A stretch of DNA of 64,000 nt. Source: Polyporus tsugae. Its lineage: Eukaryota > Basidiomycota > Agaricomycetes > Polyporales > Polyporaceae. The DNA lies in contig JAHRBS010000013.1 in the NCBI GenBank assembly GCA_024305745.1, positions 2,480,001 to 2,544,000 on the forward strand, given 5' to 3'. Positions 36,001 to 47,520 of this stretch are shown piece after piece. Under the pieces are notes generated by a model that was not told where the DNA came from, searched no databases, and was given only the letters and a program-made list of their open reading frames with translations. Each line of letters begins with the position of its first letter. Position 1 is the stretch's first letter. The position numbers were made by a program, and so were the translations under genes.

Positions 36001-37597
36001 GCGAATCACTTCAGGCAGGTGTATTGATTATTGTTGACGTTACAGGGCCTCTGAACCTTCCCAGACTGTAGACGAGTCCCAAGGACAGGAAGGTACAGGC
36101 TCCGCTCGCGCACAACAAGGCGTCGCTCCATCTCAGGCGAGGACACAACCAATGCAGAGCAACCCACTTCGGAGTCTTGGAGACGCACTTCGCGAGATCA
36201 GTCAGCGCATTGACGAGATCCTGGAGAGTGAGGGGCCACAAAGCCGCCCTGACAAAAAGGTTGATACTGTTGGCCCGTCGCAGCTCGAATACCTCCGTCC
36301 TGAAGAAGACAAAGGTACCGACGAGATGCAGGCCCTGGGTCCGGCGCAACAGGAAGATGTCGCGAAGCTCAATGAGCTGAAGTACCTCGACGAGGATATG
36401 GAGGCGACGGACCCTGTGCCTCCCGTAGATGACTCTCCCGAAGTTGCCCCAGATCATCTGTCTCGTACACCCCAGTCCGCACTACACGCCGAACCTACCT
36501 CCCAGGCTCTTGGAGAAGATGTCAAGAGCGCGCTCACGCAGACGGAAATTCGCTCTAAACAGCCCAGACCTTCCGCCGACGAGCTCAGCCAACCCCTCCC
36601 CTCCGATCGACCGATACCTTCCGAGGACACGGAGGAAGATAGTCAAGAAGCGGTCGAGCTCGCGCTCCGTCAGTGGCAAGCATCCGGTCAGCCAGAGCAC
36701 GGCGCCGAGGACATGTGGCGCAAGTACGAGTCCCTCACGCACGACCTATCCTACGCGCTCTGCGAGCAGCTGCGCCTCATCCTCGAGCCGACGATGGCGA
36801 CGCGCCTCAAGGGTGACTACCGCACGGGCAAGCGCCTGAACATGAAGAAGATCATCCCGTACATCGCGAGCGAGTTCACGAAGGACAAGATCTGGCTGCG
36901 GCGCACGCGCCCGAGCCAGCGCGAGTACCAGGTGCTGATCGCGCTCGACGACTCGCGGTCCATGGCGGAGTCGCACTCGGTGCACCTCGCGTTCCAGACG
37001 CTCGCGCTCGTGTCGAAGGCGCTCGGGAAGCTCGAGGTGGGCGACATCGCGATCGCAAAGTTCGGCGAGGCGGTCGACGTGCTGCACGGCTTCGACGGCG
37101 GGCCGTTCACGGACCAGGCGGGCACGCGGGTCATGGGCGCGTTCCGCTTCGACCAGAAGGCGACGCAGGTGCTGTCGCTCGTCGAGACGAGCCTGGCGCT
37201 GCTCGAGCAGGCGCGGGAGCGGCGCGCGGTGAGCTCGGCGTCGGCGGCGGACCTGTGGCAGCTCGAGATCATCATCTCGGACGGGATATGCCAGGACCAC
37301 GAACGGCTGCGGACGGTGCTGCGACGCGCGGAGGAGCAGCGCGTGATGGTTGTGTTCATCATCCTGGACTCGCTGCACTCCAAGAGCGCGGGCACGGCGG
37401 GGAAGAACGACAACTCGATCCTGTCGATGAACCAGGTGGCGTACAAGATGGTGGATGGGCGGATGGACTTGACGATGGAGCGGTATCTGGATACGTTCCC
37501 GTTCGAGTACTACGTCGTGCTCCGGAACGTGGAGGCGTTGCCGGATGTGCTGTCCGGGACGCTGAAGCAGTTCTTCGAGCGGATTGCGGAGACATAG
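21041..37597 (+). CDS. MDN1: Midasin, AAA ATPase of 60S ribosome assembly
   Basis: The gene encodes roughly 5,000 residues, as in the family. Six AAA modules have Walker A loops at about 22525 (PSSGKS), 23600 (GETGTGKTS), 25018 (GPTSSGKTS), 25900 (GETGCGKTS), 27166 (GSPGVGKTS) and 28084 (GPRNSGKTT). Walker B is LLDE/VLDE in modules 2-5, LED in module 1 and LLLDGAN in module 6, which also lacks the Glu in yeast Rea1. A long linker follows (about 29280-34900), then an Asp/Glu-rich region (34915-35990) and a C-terminal MIDAS domain with DDSRSM (36950) and IISDG. Midasin pulls assembly factors off pre-60S particles by MIDAS-ligand contact. Introns read include 21361-21814, 22316-22365, 23935-23990, 24186-24241, 26673-26721 and 26794-26846, with several more after 29250. 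Exon limits at 29250-29360 and 30130-30210 are unresolved. Start ATG 21041 precedes a yeast-like N-terminus. Confidence 0.96.
21361..21814 (+). other. Unusually long first intron of midasin (454 bp)
   Basis: Donor GTAAGT at 21361 and acceptor TTTTTAG ending at 21814 join LELYQELYS to ILSAILRSPGF in frame, matching the expected spacing before the conserved LLAYYRLLQAN. The other introns read here are 50-80 bp. I looked for C/D boxes (TGATGA, CTGA) and saw no convincing pair. Confidence 0.7.
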
Positions 37598-38838
37598 TCA
37601 TGGTGACGTTGTTGGGTTGTGGGCCAAAAGTACAGTACGGGTACATAGGGTTCGGTGTGGGGGTCAATTTTTTGTACCAATATGATGTCTGGACCACTGA
37701 AATCGGTGTCGCTGCGAGCTGTTTGCTATTCTCGCAAGTCATAACAAATGGAAGAAATCAAAGAAACCACGTCAAGCGCTCCGCGTTGGACAACCCCAAC
37801 GTGAAAGCTCGAGCCACTTGTAACACTGGTACTAGTAGATTGAGATGAAATACAATGTATGTATGTCCGACAGCGGAACGAGCCGCGTGCAGCGAGGAGA
37901 GCTCTGGAGAAGGGCAGGCTACACGGGTCAAAGAGCTTCGTAGTCAATGTTTCGAGCTTCTAGAGGCTGTCGATGTGAAATGCGAGTTGGACTCGGCACC
38001 GTCAGCCTCAAAAAGTTGCTGCTGCTATGGAGCAGCAGCGAATACTCGAATGAGATGTGGTTCTAACATGAACTTGAAGGAGGACGATGACGTGTCCCTG
38101 AGCGCCTCTGTTGCCCGATATGGATACTTCGCCCGGGCCGGGCAGTGCCTCCGAAAGTGTGGCGCTGGCGCTTGTTGGACCAGCTGCCATTAAATTAAAT
38201 ATTGCCGCCAATGCCGCGACAGCTGCGGTCAACGACGAACGTTCACCAAGGGCGATCTAGGATACGAAGGTGAGCATTATCTGCACTAGGAACCCCACAT
38301 GCACTGCCATGGCAGGCCCCATGTGGGTGCTTAGCTCCGGATCGTCCCTCACTCAATGATAGGTTGACAGATTCCTATACTCTACCCTGACCCACGACAT
38401 TACCAAGGGAGTCCAAACCCCGCCTCGGTCAAATTGACCTGATCCTCGGTTCACCTCGAGGCTCTTGGCTTGGCTGCCTTCTTGGTACGTAACCTCTTCC
38501 ACTCTCGCATCGCCGACAGGCCTACTACTTCACGCATCTAACACCACACCCAGCCGTCAATATTCCATTCTCACTGTATTTGACAGTCCGGTGCGCATCG
38601 TGGCTTTAGGAACCCGATCCAACGCAACGGCGCCTCCAACTCATGGCCTCGGGAGGCGTCAAGGAAGGGCAAGGTCGCGCTCATTTCTTCAACCCATCGC
38701 TGCATAATTCCATGGATTCTCGCCTGGATCTGCAAGCAAGTATCTAGATACGAGGGCACTGGAACGTGGGGTCCAAATTCGTCCCCCACGCTGCGCCAAG
38801 CACGAAGTCCCCGAGGTTTGAGCTGGTTCGAGTCCAAC
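37598..38838. other. Intergenic, midasin 3' flank to tyrosinase promoter
   Basis: These 1,241 bases follow the midasin stop. I see no conserved coding pattern on either strand. Short open stretches at 37855-38193 and 38465-38707 have no recognisable product. Confidence 0.55.
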
Positions 38839-38846
38839 TATATAAA
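38839..38846 (+). promoter_or_regulatory. TATA box of the first tyrosinase gene
   Basis: TATATAAA lies 63 bp upstream of ATG 38909. The flanking 70 bases, including GAGGCCTCACGACCTTC, are alignable with the flank of the second intact tyrosinase, where the matching position reads CTACAAAAGG (44760-44769). Confidence 0.6.
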
Positions 38847-38908
38847 TCATACACCACCGTCGACTCCTATCGAGGCCTCACGACCTTCTCTCGTATTCCA
38901 ACAATCCT

Positions 38909-41050
38909 ATGGGGCTCATTTTCTCCAAGTACACGCCTCGCTTCGTCATTTCCGGTCCCCCGAACCCGTGGGGGGAGGGTGCCGCTCCGCCCAAGCGCCT
39001 CAACATAGTCGACTTCGTCAAGGACGAGAGGATGTTCTCCCTCTACGTCCAAGCGCTGCGTACGTCTACTGCCCGAGCTTATATCTTGCCGTTGATTCAT
39101 CCATCCGCCATCGTCAGAGGAAATGTACCGAGCAGAGGAGGACGACGTATGCTCCTACTTCCAGCTCGCAGGCATCCACGGGATGCCATACGTGCCTTGG
39201 AATGGTCACGCTAGCAAGACACCTGCCGGGACGTTCGGGGGATATTGCGTTCATAGGACCTCCCTCTTCCCCACTTGGCACAGGTTCCACACACTCGCTT
39301 TTGAGGTTCGCAATGCAATACACTTATACTTCATGAATGGTCTACTGAAGACGTGTCCAGCAAGTGTTGCAGAGTCATGCCGCCCGGATCGCCGACGAGT
39401 ATACAACAGAAACCACGGAGTGGCGCCAGGCAGCGGCCGAGCTCCGCCAGCCGTTCTGGGACTGGGCAGCGTCGGGCCAGGCGGTCCCTCCGGATGAGAT
39501 CATCCGCCTCAGCAAGATCGTTATCAGGGCGAAGCCCAATGGGAAGCCTACAGAAGTCGACAATCCGTTCCTCGCGTATACATTCAAGTCCATACTCCCA
39601 GGTTGTATTCCACCATTCGACAAATGGACCACGACGGTGCGGTACCCGAAGAACAACCATAGCGACCCCGATGCTTTTGCTCGGTGAGTACCCTGGTAGC
39701 AGAACTAGCATGTGCGACATTTCCCACGCCAGTCTGCCTGTCACATAGGGCGTTGTCGGCAAATCAAGAGTCTCTGACGTCCCAGACGTACTTCATGTTC
39801 ACCCTGTTGAACACCTGGCCGGAGTTCAGCAACGCTCGCGCGGAACTCGGAGGCAACCCGGCGACGAGCTTGGAGGGTATTCACAACACCATTCACGACC
39901 TGAGTGGTGGGGGTGGTCATGCGGGTGACATTTCTGTTGCAGGTATATAACCAGGTTCCTCCCTATATCATGTTTCCCCGCAAGCTGACTCGAAGAATCA
40001 GCCTTCGACCCGATCTTCTACATGCTTCACGCCAACACCGACCGGTGCCTCTCCCTGTGGGCCGCACTCCACCCGGATGTGTGGGTCACTGAGGACCACC
40101 AGGTCGACGGGACGTTCGCCTTTCCCGACAACGCCACCATCGATGCTCGCACCCGTAAGCTGTTCCCCGTCAAGTGACCTTGTCGAGAACTGAACTGTCG
40201 TCGCGTCAGCTCTGTTTCCCTTCCCCAACTCGCAGGACACGTACTGGACGTCGCACGGCAGTACGGACACGGCCCGCTTGCGGTACACATACCCCGAATT
40301 CGACAGCCTCGACATGAACGACCGGGACGCGGTCCAGAAGCACATCAGCGAGATCGTCAGCAAGCTCTACATGCCCCGTTACCTCGCTACGTCCCTCTCG
40401 CCCGCCGACCAACCCGCCGCAGCCGGGACCGATATGCCGACAACGACCACAATCACGCCTGGCGCCCACGACTCCAACCTCACCATCTGGGAGTGGTCCA
40501 CGCGCGTGCGCGTCAAGCAGTCCGAGCTCGCCCACAGCTTCCACGTGCTCATCTTCCTGGGCAGCGTGCCCGAGGACCCGCGCGAGTGGGCCAGCGCGCC
40601 CACGTACGTCGGCACGTTCAGCGCATTTGTGAACGGGTCCGCGGTGCGGTGCGCGAACTGCAAAGTGCTGAACGACGTCGTCACGGAGGGGTACGTGCAC
40701 CTCGAGGACGCGCTCTCGCGCAACAGCAGGGTGTGTAGCTTTGACCCGTGCGACGTGCGGCCGTACCTGAAGGACGACCTCGACTGGCGCGTGCAGATGG
40801 TAAGTCTTACGGTGGTTCTGACTCGGACGGAGTCACTGCATAATAGAAGGACCCTGGTGCTGACGCTGTATGCTGTGCGTAGGCAGACGGAACGCCGATT
40901 CCTCTGGAGCGCCTGCCTTCTCTCGAGGTGGCCGTCGTCGCTTTGCAGCTCTCGATGCGTGTTGGGGATGCCCTACCGGCCCCGGTTGGAGAGCCCGTGC
41001 TTCATGTCGACATCACCTCTGGTCGCGTCGGAGGCGCGCGTCCCGAGTAA
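38909..41050 (+). CDS. Tyrosinase 1 (polyphenol oxidase), intact
   Basis: Seven exons: 38909-39059, 39118-39305, 39361-39683, 39749-39942, 40002-40154, 40210-40799 and 40883-41050, giving 588 residues. The CuA site has GIHGMPYVPWNG, then GGYCVH (Cys-x-His, the position of the thioether-linked His) and FPTWHR. The CuB site has GIHNTIH and DPIFYMLHANTDR, matching the D-P-x-F-x3-H-x3-D signature. The common first His of the HH pair is Leu, but the copper-binding His is present. A fungal tyrosinase C-terminal domain follows (SFHVLIFLGSVPEDPREW, CANC, DWRVQM), the part that covers the active site until removed. No signal peptide is seen, as usual for fungal type-3 copper tyrosinases. It oxidises phenols to quinones for melanin-like pigments. 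It is first in the plus-strand array. Confidence 0.95.
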
Positions 41051-41418
41051 GCATGTGGTAGCGGCGTGCCAAGCCAAGTGGAGGAGTATGTTCTCCGTTT
41101 GAGCTATCGTCCATATGCCTTACTGACATTCACTTGACGCCATATAGTGGGCTAGCAGGGTGTTCAGTGGACTTCTATGCATCGGGGTGCGACGCGAAAG
41201 CAATGATATCGGGCGGGCTGGTGTACAATAGCAATGTATTAGATGGGGTTTGGTGAGTTCAATCTGTATGTACGATTGGGGCGGAAGCTGTGTCACCGCG
41301 CTATCGCGAACGGTTTGACTCTCAAAGTTGCCAGCGGAATCTGTCGCAGAACATGGCGCCGTCACAGGCGCACCCATCCCTCGTCGCCGGGTTTTGATGG
41401 CCAAGGTAGCCCGGAGAG

Positions 41419-41424
41419 TATAAA
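41419..41424 (+). promoter_or_regulatory. Displaced TATA box upstream of SSP1
   Basis: TATAAA in GAGAGTATAAAGGGGAGG corresponds to the TATA box of SSP3 (49576) by flanking similarity. It lies 331 bp from ATG 41755 against 179 bp in SSP3 because of a 141-bp insertion directly downstream. Confidence 0.45.
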
Positions 41425-41433
41425 GGGGAGGTC

Positions 41434-41574
41434 AAACAATGCCTCCGGGTCCGCGCTGCCATCGTCCATCTGGACACGCTTAGGTGGCCTTTCACCAGTG
41501 TCCGACATATGTGGAGGAACTTAAATAGGCGGTAAAGGAATATTACAGTACAGTCATGTCCAGGGGGCGAGGTC
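41434..41574. repeat. 141-bp insertion in the SSP1 promoter, flanked by GAGGTC
   Basis: GAGGTC occurs at 41428-41433 and at 41569-41574. Removing the sequence between, with one copy, brings TATAAAGGGGAGGTC next to GTCTCAGGATCTTCAGCAGTG, which aligns with the uninterrupted SSP3 promoter. The insert has no terminal inverted repeat that I can see. Confidence 0.45.
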
Positions 41575-41754
41575 GTCTCAGGATCTTCAGCAGTGTTGAG
41601 CACTCGCCCTTTCTACGTCCACCTCGTTCTTTTCTTCTTCTTCACGCCCTGCGCACATCTTCGCCCTTACCTCAAGGATCCACTCTCCGTCAGTCTCCCT
41701 GTTCCCTTTCATTTTCACCCTTGCTGAGATTCACGTCCACAGACACCCATCATC

Positions 41755-42332
41755 ATGAAGTTCGCCTCCATTATCTTTGCACTCATCTCCGCCACCATTG
41801 CTATCGCTGCGCCCGCCTCCTTCGAGGCCCGCGACGTCACTCCCTCGGTCGAGCTCAACAACATCGATCATGCCGCCATCGATTACCTCGTGTCTCGAGG
41901 CCTCTTCGATGAGGGTTCGCTTGGGGCCCGGAACTTCTTAAACAAACTCAGGGGCAAATCATCCAACAAGAACAAGTCGTCCAACAAAGACAAGTCATCC
42001 AACAGCGACAAGTGACCCGCCAAGCAACCCTTGACGATCACGTTCCACGACCCTACCGGTCCACTCTCGGACAGTACTAAGAAGAAGACGAGGGAGCTGC
42101 TCATGAAGGACGTTGGCAACAACGACCTGCTCGAGAGGTACCCCTTCTGCGATCTCACGTGGGTCTCCCTCTCCCCTTTGTCTCTCGCCGCGTTGCAATT
42201 GGTGTTGACCGCTATTACTCACTCTCCCGCAGCTTCTGTAGCGGTCGTACCACCGTCACATATTACTGCTACCCGACCGCGGCGAGGAAGGTTGGCGAGA
42301 TAGGCGTCAGTAATGCCTTCCCGTTCTACTAA
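41755..42332 (+). pseudogene. SSP1, small secreted protein with a premature in-frame stop
   Basis: Exons 41755-42158 and 42233-42332. The first part encodes a signal peptide (MKFASIIFALISATIAIAAP), then SVELNNIDHAAIDYLVSRGL and a Lys/Ser/Asn-rich repeat. A TGA at 42013-42015 (codon 87) follows. In the same frame beyond it lies the domain conserved with SSP3: LTITFHDPTGPL, PFCDLT, then after the intron FCSGRTTVTYYCYPTA to a TAA at 42330. It could be a recent nonsense allele, or the truncated 86-residue secreted peptide could be the real product. The intron sits at the same place and phase as in SSP3. Unknown family. It stands 700 bp downstream of tyrosinase 1, same strand. Confidence 0.75.
41956..42009 (+). 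repeat. Three 18-bp coding repeats (KSSNKN/KSSNKD/KSSNSD) in SSP1
   Basis: Three tandem 18-base units each encode Lys-Ser-Ser-Asn plus two residues. They are absent from SSP3, where the paralogous position reads LFGSSTK. The premature stop is one codon after the third unit. Confidence 0.85.
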
Positions 42333-42839
42333 ATGTGGATTTTATGAAGCATTTTCATGCCGGGGACGGGCCTCTGAGGCGATGATTTTATATCATACAT
42401 ACTAAGGTCGTGCTGGCCACCACTGCTCGTTGGTACATCCGTACGCCAGGGAGCCGCGGCCCGGTCAGGCGGCGGCGGCGGCGTTGCGCACAAACGTTGA
42501 AGCCTGTGCGAACTTGGCTACCTCTCTACCCTTCCCGAGCGAGATCATTCCCTTCGAAAGCAAGTTCGTTGCTTACTCTCCAGTGAAGGCCACGCTAGCT
42601 AGTTTGAGACACGTTCAACCTCCAGTGGATGCAACTTGGCTAGCGCTGGCACGAAGCGCCGAATCATGAAAGCGGTACGCCTGTTACAAGGTGATTCAAA
42701 CCCAGTAAACATACCATTATTAATAGTCCTTCTAATCGTTCTAATGAAAGGAGAGTGTTTGACCGCGTGTCAACACCAAGTTAAACAGCGCGACGAGATT
42801 CCATGTCCACTCGTCGCTCTCGTGCTTTCCGACACTTAC
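42333..42839. other. Intergenic, no gene seen
   Basis: These 507 bases lie between SSP1 and the tyrosinase 2 remnant. They include a short GGCGGCGGCGGCG run at 42470-42483. No sequence similar to tyrosinase exons 1-4 was found here. Confidence 0.5.
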
Positions 42840-43735
42840 TTAAGAGAACCACCGCGGCTGATGGCCATGACCACACTCGTAAGCTTCCCCGTGGTGAGCA
42901 CTGTCCAGAACTGACCGGGACCATTGAACTGCGGTCGTCTCAGCTCTATTTCCTCGAGCCTTCTTCAACGTCCAGCAGATGTACCGGACGTCTCACCGCA
43001 GCATGACGGTCATAGCACACACGAGATCAGCACGAGATACACATACCCCGAATTCGACAGCCCCAACGCTAGCGACCAGGACGCGGTCCAGGCTCAACGT
43101 ATCAACGACTCGTCATCGCTACATGCCCGGTTGCATGACTGCTTACAACACCTCTCGCTGAACGACCGACTATCCCACATCTCACCTCAGCCAACGCCAT
43201 TTGGGAACGGTCCGCGTGTGTTCGCGTCAAGCAGTCTGGTCCGAGCTGGACCGCAGCTTCCAGGTCCTCGTCTTCTTGAGAGGTGCAGTCGTGATACTCT
43301 ATCAGCTCTTCCGGCGCGGTGTTTGTGAATGGCGAGTCTGCGGGTGGATGCAGCCCAAGGCGACGTTTTCACACAGGTCTCGAAGACGCGATCGCGAAGC
43401 ACGGTGGAATTGTACCTTTCACCCTGCGACGTGTGGCCGTACAGAAGGACCACCTCCACTGGCGCGTGCAGATGGTAAGCGTTGAACGTTGTGGTTCTGT
43501 CGATGGATCAGCACAAGACGTGATGCTAGTGCTGATGCTGGGTGCTGTGTGTAGGCGGATGGAATACCGGTTCCTCTGGAGCATCTCCCCTCTCGTGAGG
43601 TGACGGCCATCGCTATGCAGCTCACGATGTGTGTCGGGGAGGCGCTACCGGTCCGGGTCGGTGAATTCGTTCATCACCACGACATTACCTCAAGGCGCTC
43701 CGGAGGCGCAGGGCTGCGTCACGGTAGTGACTTTG
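42840..43735 (+). pseudogene. Tyrosinase 2 remnant (3' half only)
   Basis: The remnant begins with a degraded copy of the end of exon 5 and intron 5 (CGTAAGCTTCC, then GAACTGCGGTCGTCTCAG). It continues through exon 6 (YTYPEFDSP, RVFASSS-like shifted frame, FVNGESAGG, HLHWRVQM) and exon 7 (ADGIPVPLEHLPSREVTAIA, HHDITS). Several frameshifts and deletions break the frame. Copper-site exons 1-4 are missing, so no enzyme can be made. It is most similar to tyrosinases 1 and 3. Confidence 0.88.
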
Positions 43736-44829
43736 CAGGGTATGTTTACCGTATGGCCTATCGTCTTCAAGCAGTTACCTTCAAGCACTTATTTAGCTAT
43801 CTAACAGCGGACATTATGCGTTGAGACGTATGACGCCAAAGCAGTTCCAACAATGGCGCGGTGGCTGGTATACAGTAGCGATGTATTAGCTGTAAGTTAC
43901 GTCTGGTGAGTTCTTGAATCTGCGTGGGCGGAAGCCGCGTCACCGAGTCGGCACGATTGCAAATGGCACGTTGACGCACTGGGTCACGATTGTGAGCCAG
44001 TCTCCAGACGTTTTCGGACACGTCCCAGAGGAGAGAATGGGAAGAGGACGAGAAGGCAAGGGTCGTGTCCGCCGTCGGACAAGAGGAGACTGACTACCCC
44101 AGCTCTCAGCCACGATCGCGAGGACCTTCCCTGCCCGTCAGCCCGGCGCTACCCGGCGTTGCACCTCTAGCCTTTCGCTCTGGCGCTGCTCCCGGCTTCC
44201 AAGTCTCATCTGCACCATGGGTAACACTGTCTTCGGCCTTGAGTAGCAGTCTGATGACCCGTATCCACATTCCCGTAGCTCTCAGTCCGAAAACACTCCC
44301 CGCACGTCTCACAATCGCATTCACGCGGCGTGGTCACATTCCTGACCATGGCCCACCAATTGACATGATGGCGGTCGAATATGTTGGCTCATGCAAACAT
44401 TCTAATTCCTACCCTCACCCAGAGGCCAATAGCACCTACTAACTCTATGGCAGCGTGGGCCGGTGGTATGCCTACCATCTCAGACAGGCGACCAAAGTTG
44501 CCACGCCGGTTCGTGCTGGGTTGACTGGCACCCAAGGCTCGGAAGGTTGGCTGAAGGTCAGCTCGGAAGGTGAGTCGGAAGACTCGAACACGTCGAAATT
44601 TTTGACTCACGTGAAGCATTCGTGAAATAGGTTGAAAGATTCCACATCCAGGTATCAGTATTGCATTCTCTCGGCATTTCGGGGGGCTCCGAGGTGTCCT
44701 TTGAGAGGCCGATCCCCCACCTGCGGCAAGCACGAAGCCCCTAGCTTGTGTGCGTCGAACTACAAAAGGGTGCCCCAACGGCGACTGTGATCAAGGCCTC
44801 ACGACCTTCCCTTGCATCCCTTGCATCCC
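43736..44829. other. Intergenic and promoter of tyrosinase 3
   Basis: The first 150 bases still resemble the downstream flank of tyrosinase 1 (GTATACAGTAGCGATGTATTAGC and a GGCGGAAGC motif), showing the duplication unit extends past the stop. The last 130 bases resemble the tyrosinase 1 promoter. The middle has no recognisable gene. TTGCATCCC is repeated at 44812-44829 just before the start. Confidence 0.6.
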
Positions 44830-46935
44830 ATGCAGTCCACACCTCGCTTCATCGTTACTGGTGTCCAGAACTCGGGCCTACGGCCTGAGGGTGCCGCTCC
44901 ACCCAAACGCCTCAACATCGTCGACTTCGTCAAGGACGAGAGGATGTTCTCCCTCTACGTTCAAGCGCTGCGTACGTCTACAGTCCCATTTTACATTGTA
45001 TCGCTAATTAATACTTTCGGCATTGTCAGAGGAAATGTACCGAGCAGGGGAGGACGACGTACGCTCCTACTACCAGCTCGCAGGTATCCACGGGCTACCT
45101 TACGTGCCCTGGAATGGTGACCCCAACAAGACACCTGCGGGGGCGTTTGGGGGATATTGCACTCATGGGTCGTTGCTCTTCCCCACCTGGCACAGGCCCT
45201 ACGTCCTCGCTTTTGAGGTTTGTCCTGTCATACAGCGTCACTTCACGATTACTTTATTCAAGATGTCTGCAGCAAGTGTTGCAGAGTCATGCTGTCAGGA
45301 TCGCCGAAGAGTACACCACAGAAACCTCAGAGTGGCGCCAGGCAGCGGCCGAGCTCCGGCAGCCGTTCTGGGACTGGGCAGCGCCAGGCCAGGCGGTCCC
45401 TCCGGACGAGGTCATCCGCCTCAGCAAGGTCTTTATCAGGGCGACACCGGACGGGAAGCGTACCGAGATTGAAAACCCGCTCTTCACATATAAGTTCAAG
45501 TCCATAGTTCCGGGTTCTTATGCACCATTCGACGAATGGCTCGCAACGCTGAGGCACCCAAAGGATGACCAGAGCAGTGACCCCGATGCCCTTGCTAGGT
45601 AAGTACTTCGACTACAAAATGGGGGTGTGCGACGCTCCTCACCCCTGTCTGTCTGTCTGTCTTGTAGGGTCCTGTCAGCAAATCAAGAGTCTCTGACGTC
45701 CCAGACATGCTTCATGTTCATCTTGCTCAACACCTGGCCAGAGTTCAGCAACACTCGCGCGTCCTCAGAAGGTAGTCCGGCGACGAGTTTGGAGGGTATC
45801 CACAACGCCATTCACAACTTCACTGGAGGAGGGGGTCACATGGGCGATATTCCCGTTGCAGGTGCTTATGCCAAGTTTTTCCTGATGTCGCTTTGCCCCT
45901 CAAGCTGACTGCAAACGAATTAGCCTTCGACCCCATCTTCTACATGCATCACGCCAACGTCGATCGTTGCCTCTCTCTGTGGGCCGCACTCCACCCGGAT
46001 GTTTGGGTCACTGAAGACCAGGAGGACAGCGGGACGTTCGCCCTTCCCGACAATGCTACCATCAATGCACACACCTGTAAGTTTTTCTGGGCTTGCGAGG
46101 GACCACGGGCAGGACTGAAATGTCTTCATGTTAGCTCTTTCTCCCTTCGCCAACTCGCCGGACACATACTGGACGTCAAATGGAACCATGGGCACGACTC
46201 ACTTGGGGTACACGTACCCCGAGTTTGAAGGCCTCGACATGAACGACCGGATCGCGGTGAGGAAGCACATCGCCGGGATCGTCATCAAGCTCTACTACAT
46301 GTCCGACCACTTCGCCACTTCGCAGCCTCGCCGTCACGGCCCGGTCGCAGCTGCGATCGGCCCAACGCCAACCGCTCCCGGCACCAACAACTCCATCTGG
46401 GAATGGTCGGCGCGCGTGCGCGTCAAGCACTTCGAGCTGGATCGCAGCTTCCACGTGCTCATCTTCTTGGGGAGCGTGCCCGAGGACCCGAACGAGTGGC
46501 ACAGCGCACCGTCATACGTCGGCTCATTCAGCGCGTTCGTGAACGGGACCGCGGCGCAGTGCGCGAACTGCCAGACCCAAATCGACCTCGTCACGGAGGG
46601 GTACGTGCATCTCCGACACTCGATCGCGAAGCACGACAGCGTTTCTCCCTTTGACCCCGACCGCGTGAAGCCGTACCTGAAGGACTTCCTTCACTGGCGC
46701 GTTCAAATGGTATCCATCGTCTTTTCTGTTGGCGAAACTACAGGCTGACGCTGGACGCTGTGCGTAGGCCGACGGAACGCCGATTCCTTTGGAGCGCCTG
46801 CCTTCTCTCGAAGTGACGGTCGCCGCTGTGCAGATTACGGTCCCTTTTGGGGGGTTGCTGCCGGTCCCAGCTGGTGAGACTGTGCTTCACCACGATATTA
46901 CTTCTGGTCGCCTCGGAGGCGCGCGTCCTGCGTGA
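44830..46935 (+). CDS. Tyrosinase 3 (polyphenol oxidase), intact
   Basis: Seven exons matching tyrosinase 1: 44830-44971, 45030-45217, 45273-45598, 45668-45861, 45924-46076, 46135-46709 and 46768-46935, giving 581 residues. CuA: GIHGLPYVPWNG, GGYCTH, FPTWHRPYVLAFE. CuB: GIHNAIH, DPIFYMHHANVDR (full HH form). C-terminal domain: IWEWSARVRV, FHVLIFLGSVPEDPNEW, CANC, LHWRVQM. Intron positions and phases are the same as in tyrosinase 1, so the two are recent duplicates. The first few residues differ (MQSTPRFIV against MGLIFSKYTPRFV). Its upstream region lacks a clear TATA box. The role is phenol oxidation, probably for pigment or phenolic detoxification. Confidence 0.95.
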
Positions 46936-47520
46936 AAACTCTATGGAGATGAGTATGTTAGCCGTCTATACCATCGTTGATAGGTTATCGTTGACATTTG
47001 ATTATCCCTCTTGCAGCCGACCACTACCGTGTTGGGTGGATTCTTGTGTATTTGCGACGGCGGGAAAGCAATTCAGTCTGGATGGTGTATGATAGTGGTG
47101 TATTAGATGTGTCTAGTGGGTTCGAGTTACCTGTACGATTAGGGTGGAAGCTATGTCAACATGTCGGCGCGATTGCGAATGGTCTAGTAACTACTATCAT
47201 CTTTGCGGGCGGATTTGGCACCGGCGTCGTGCACAAGTTGCGCACCCATCCCTCGTCGTCTGGTTCATGACAGCCCATGTCATCTAGAAAGTATACAGAG
47301 GGAGGAAATGTTGATCTCGGATCAGGCTCAACAGAGTTTACCACTTGCCATTTTGGCACTTCGAGTTCGTCGGCTTCTTCTTCCTCACAGTTCCTGAACT
47401 TCTTTCTCGCCTTTGCTGCATCCAACTCTCTGTCAGTCCTTCTCTTTAGTTATTTGATCCTTCCATCGTTGCTGACGCGGTATTTTGTACTTAGTTTCAT
47501 ATCCACAGACCCTCATCATC
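46936..47520. other. Intergenic, SSP2 promoter remnant
   Basis: It holds GTATACAGAGGGAGG at about 47292, the counterpart of the SSP1 and SSP3 TATA regions, and a pyrimidine-rich leader like theirs. No gene seen. Confidence 0.5.

Noticed and set aside
38826..38836. GGTTCGAGTCC, a perfect tRNA B-box-like sequence
   Set aside because: No A box or cloverleaf can be formed upstream; it lies in the tyrosinase 1 promoter and is a coincidence.
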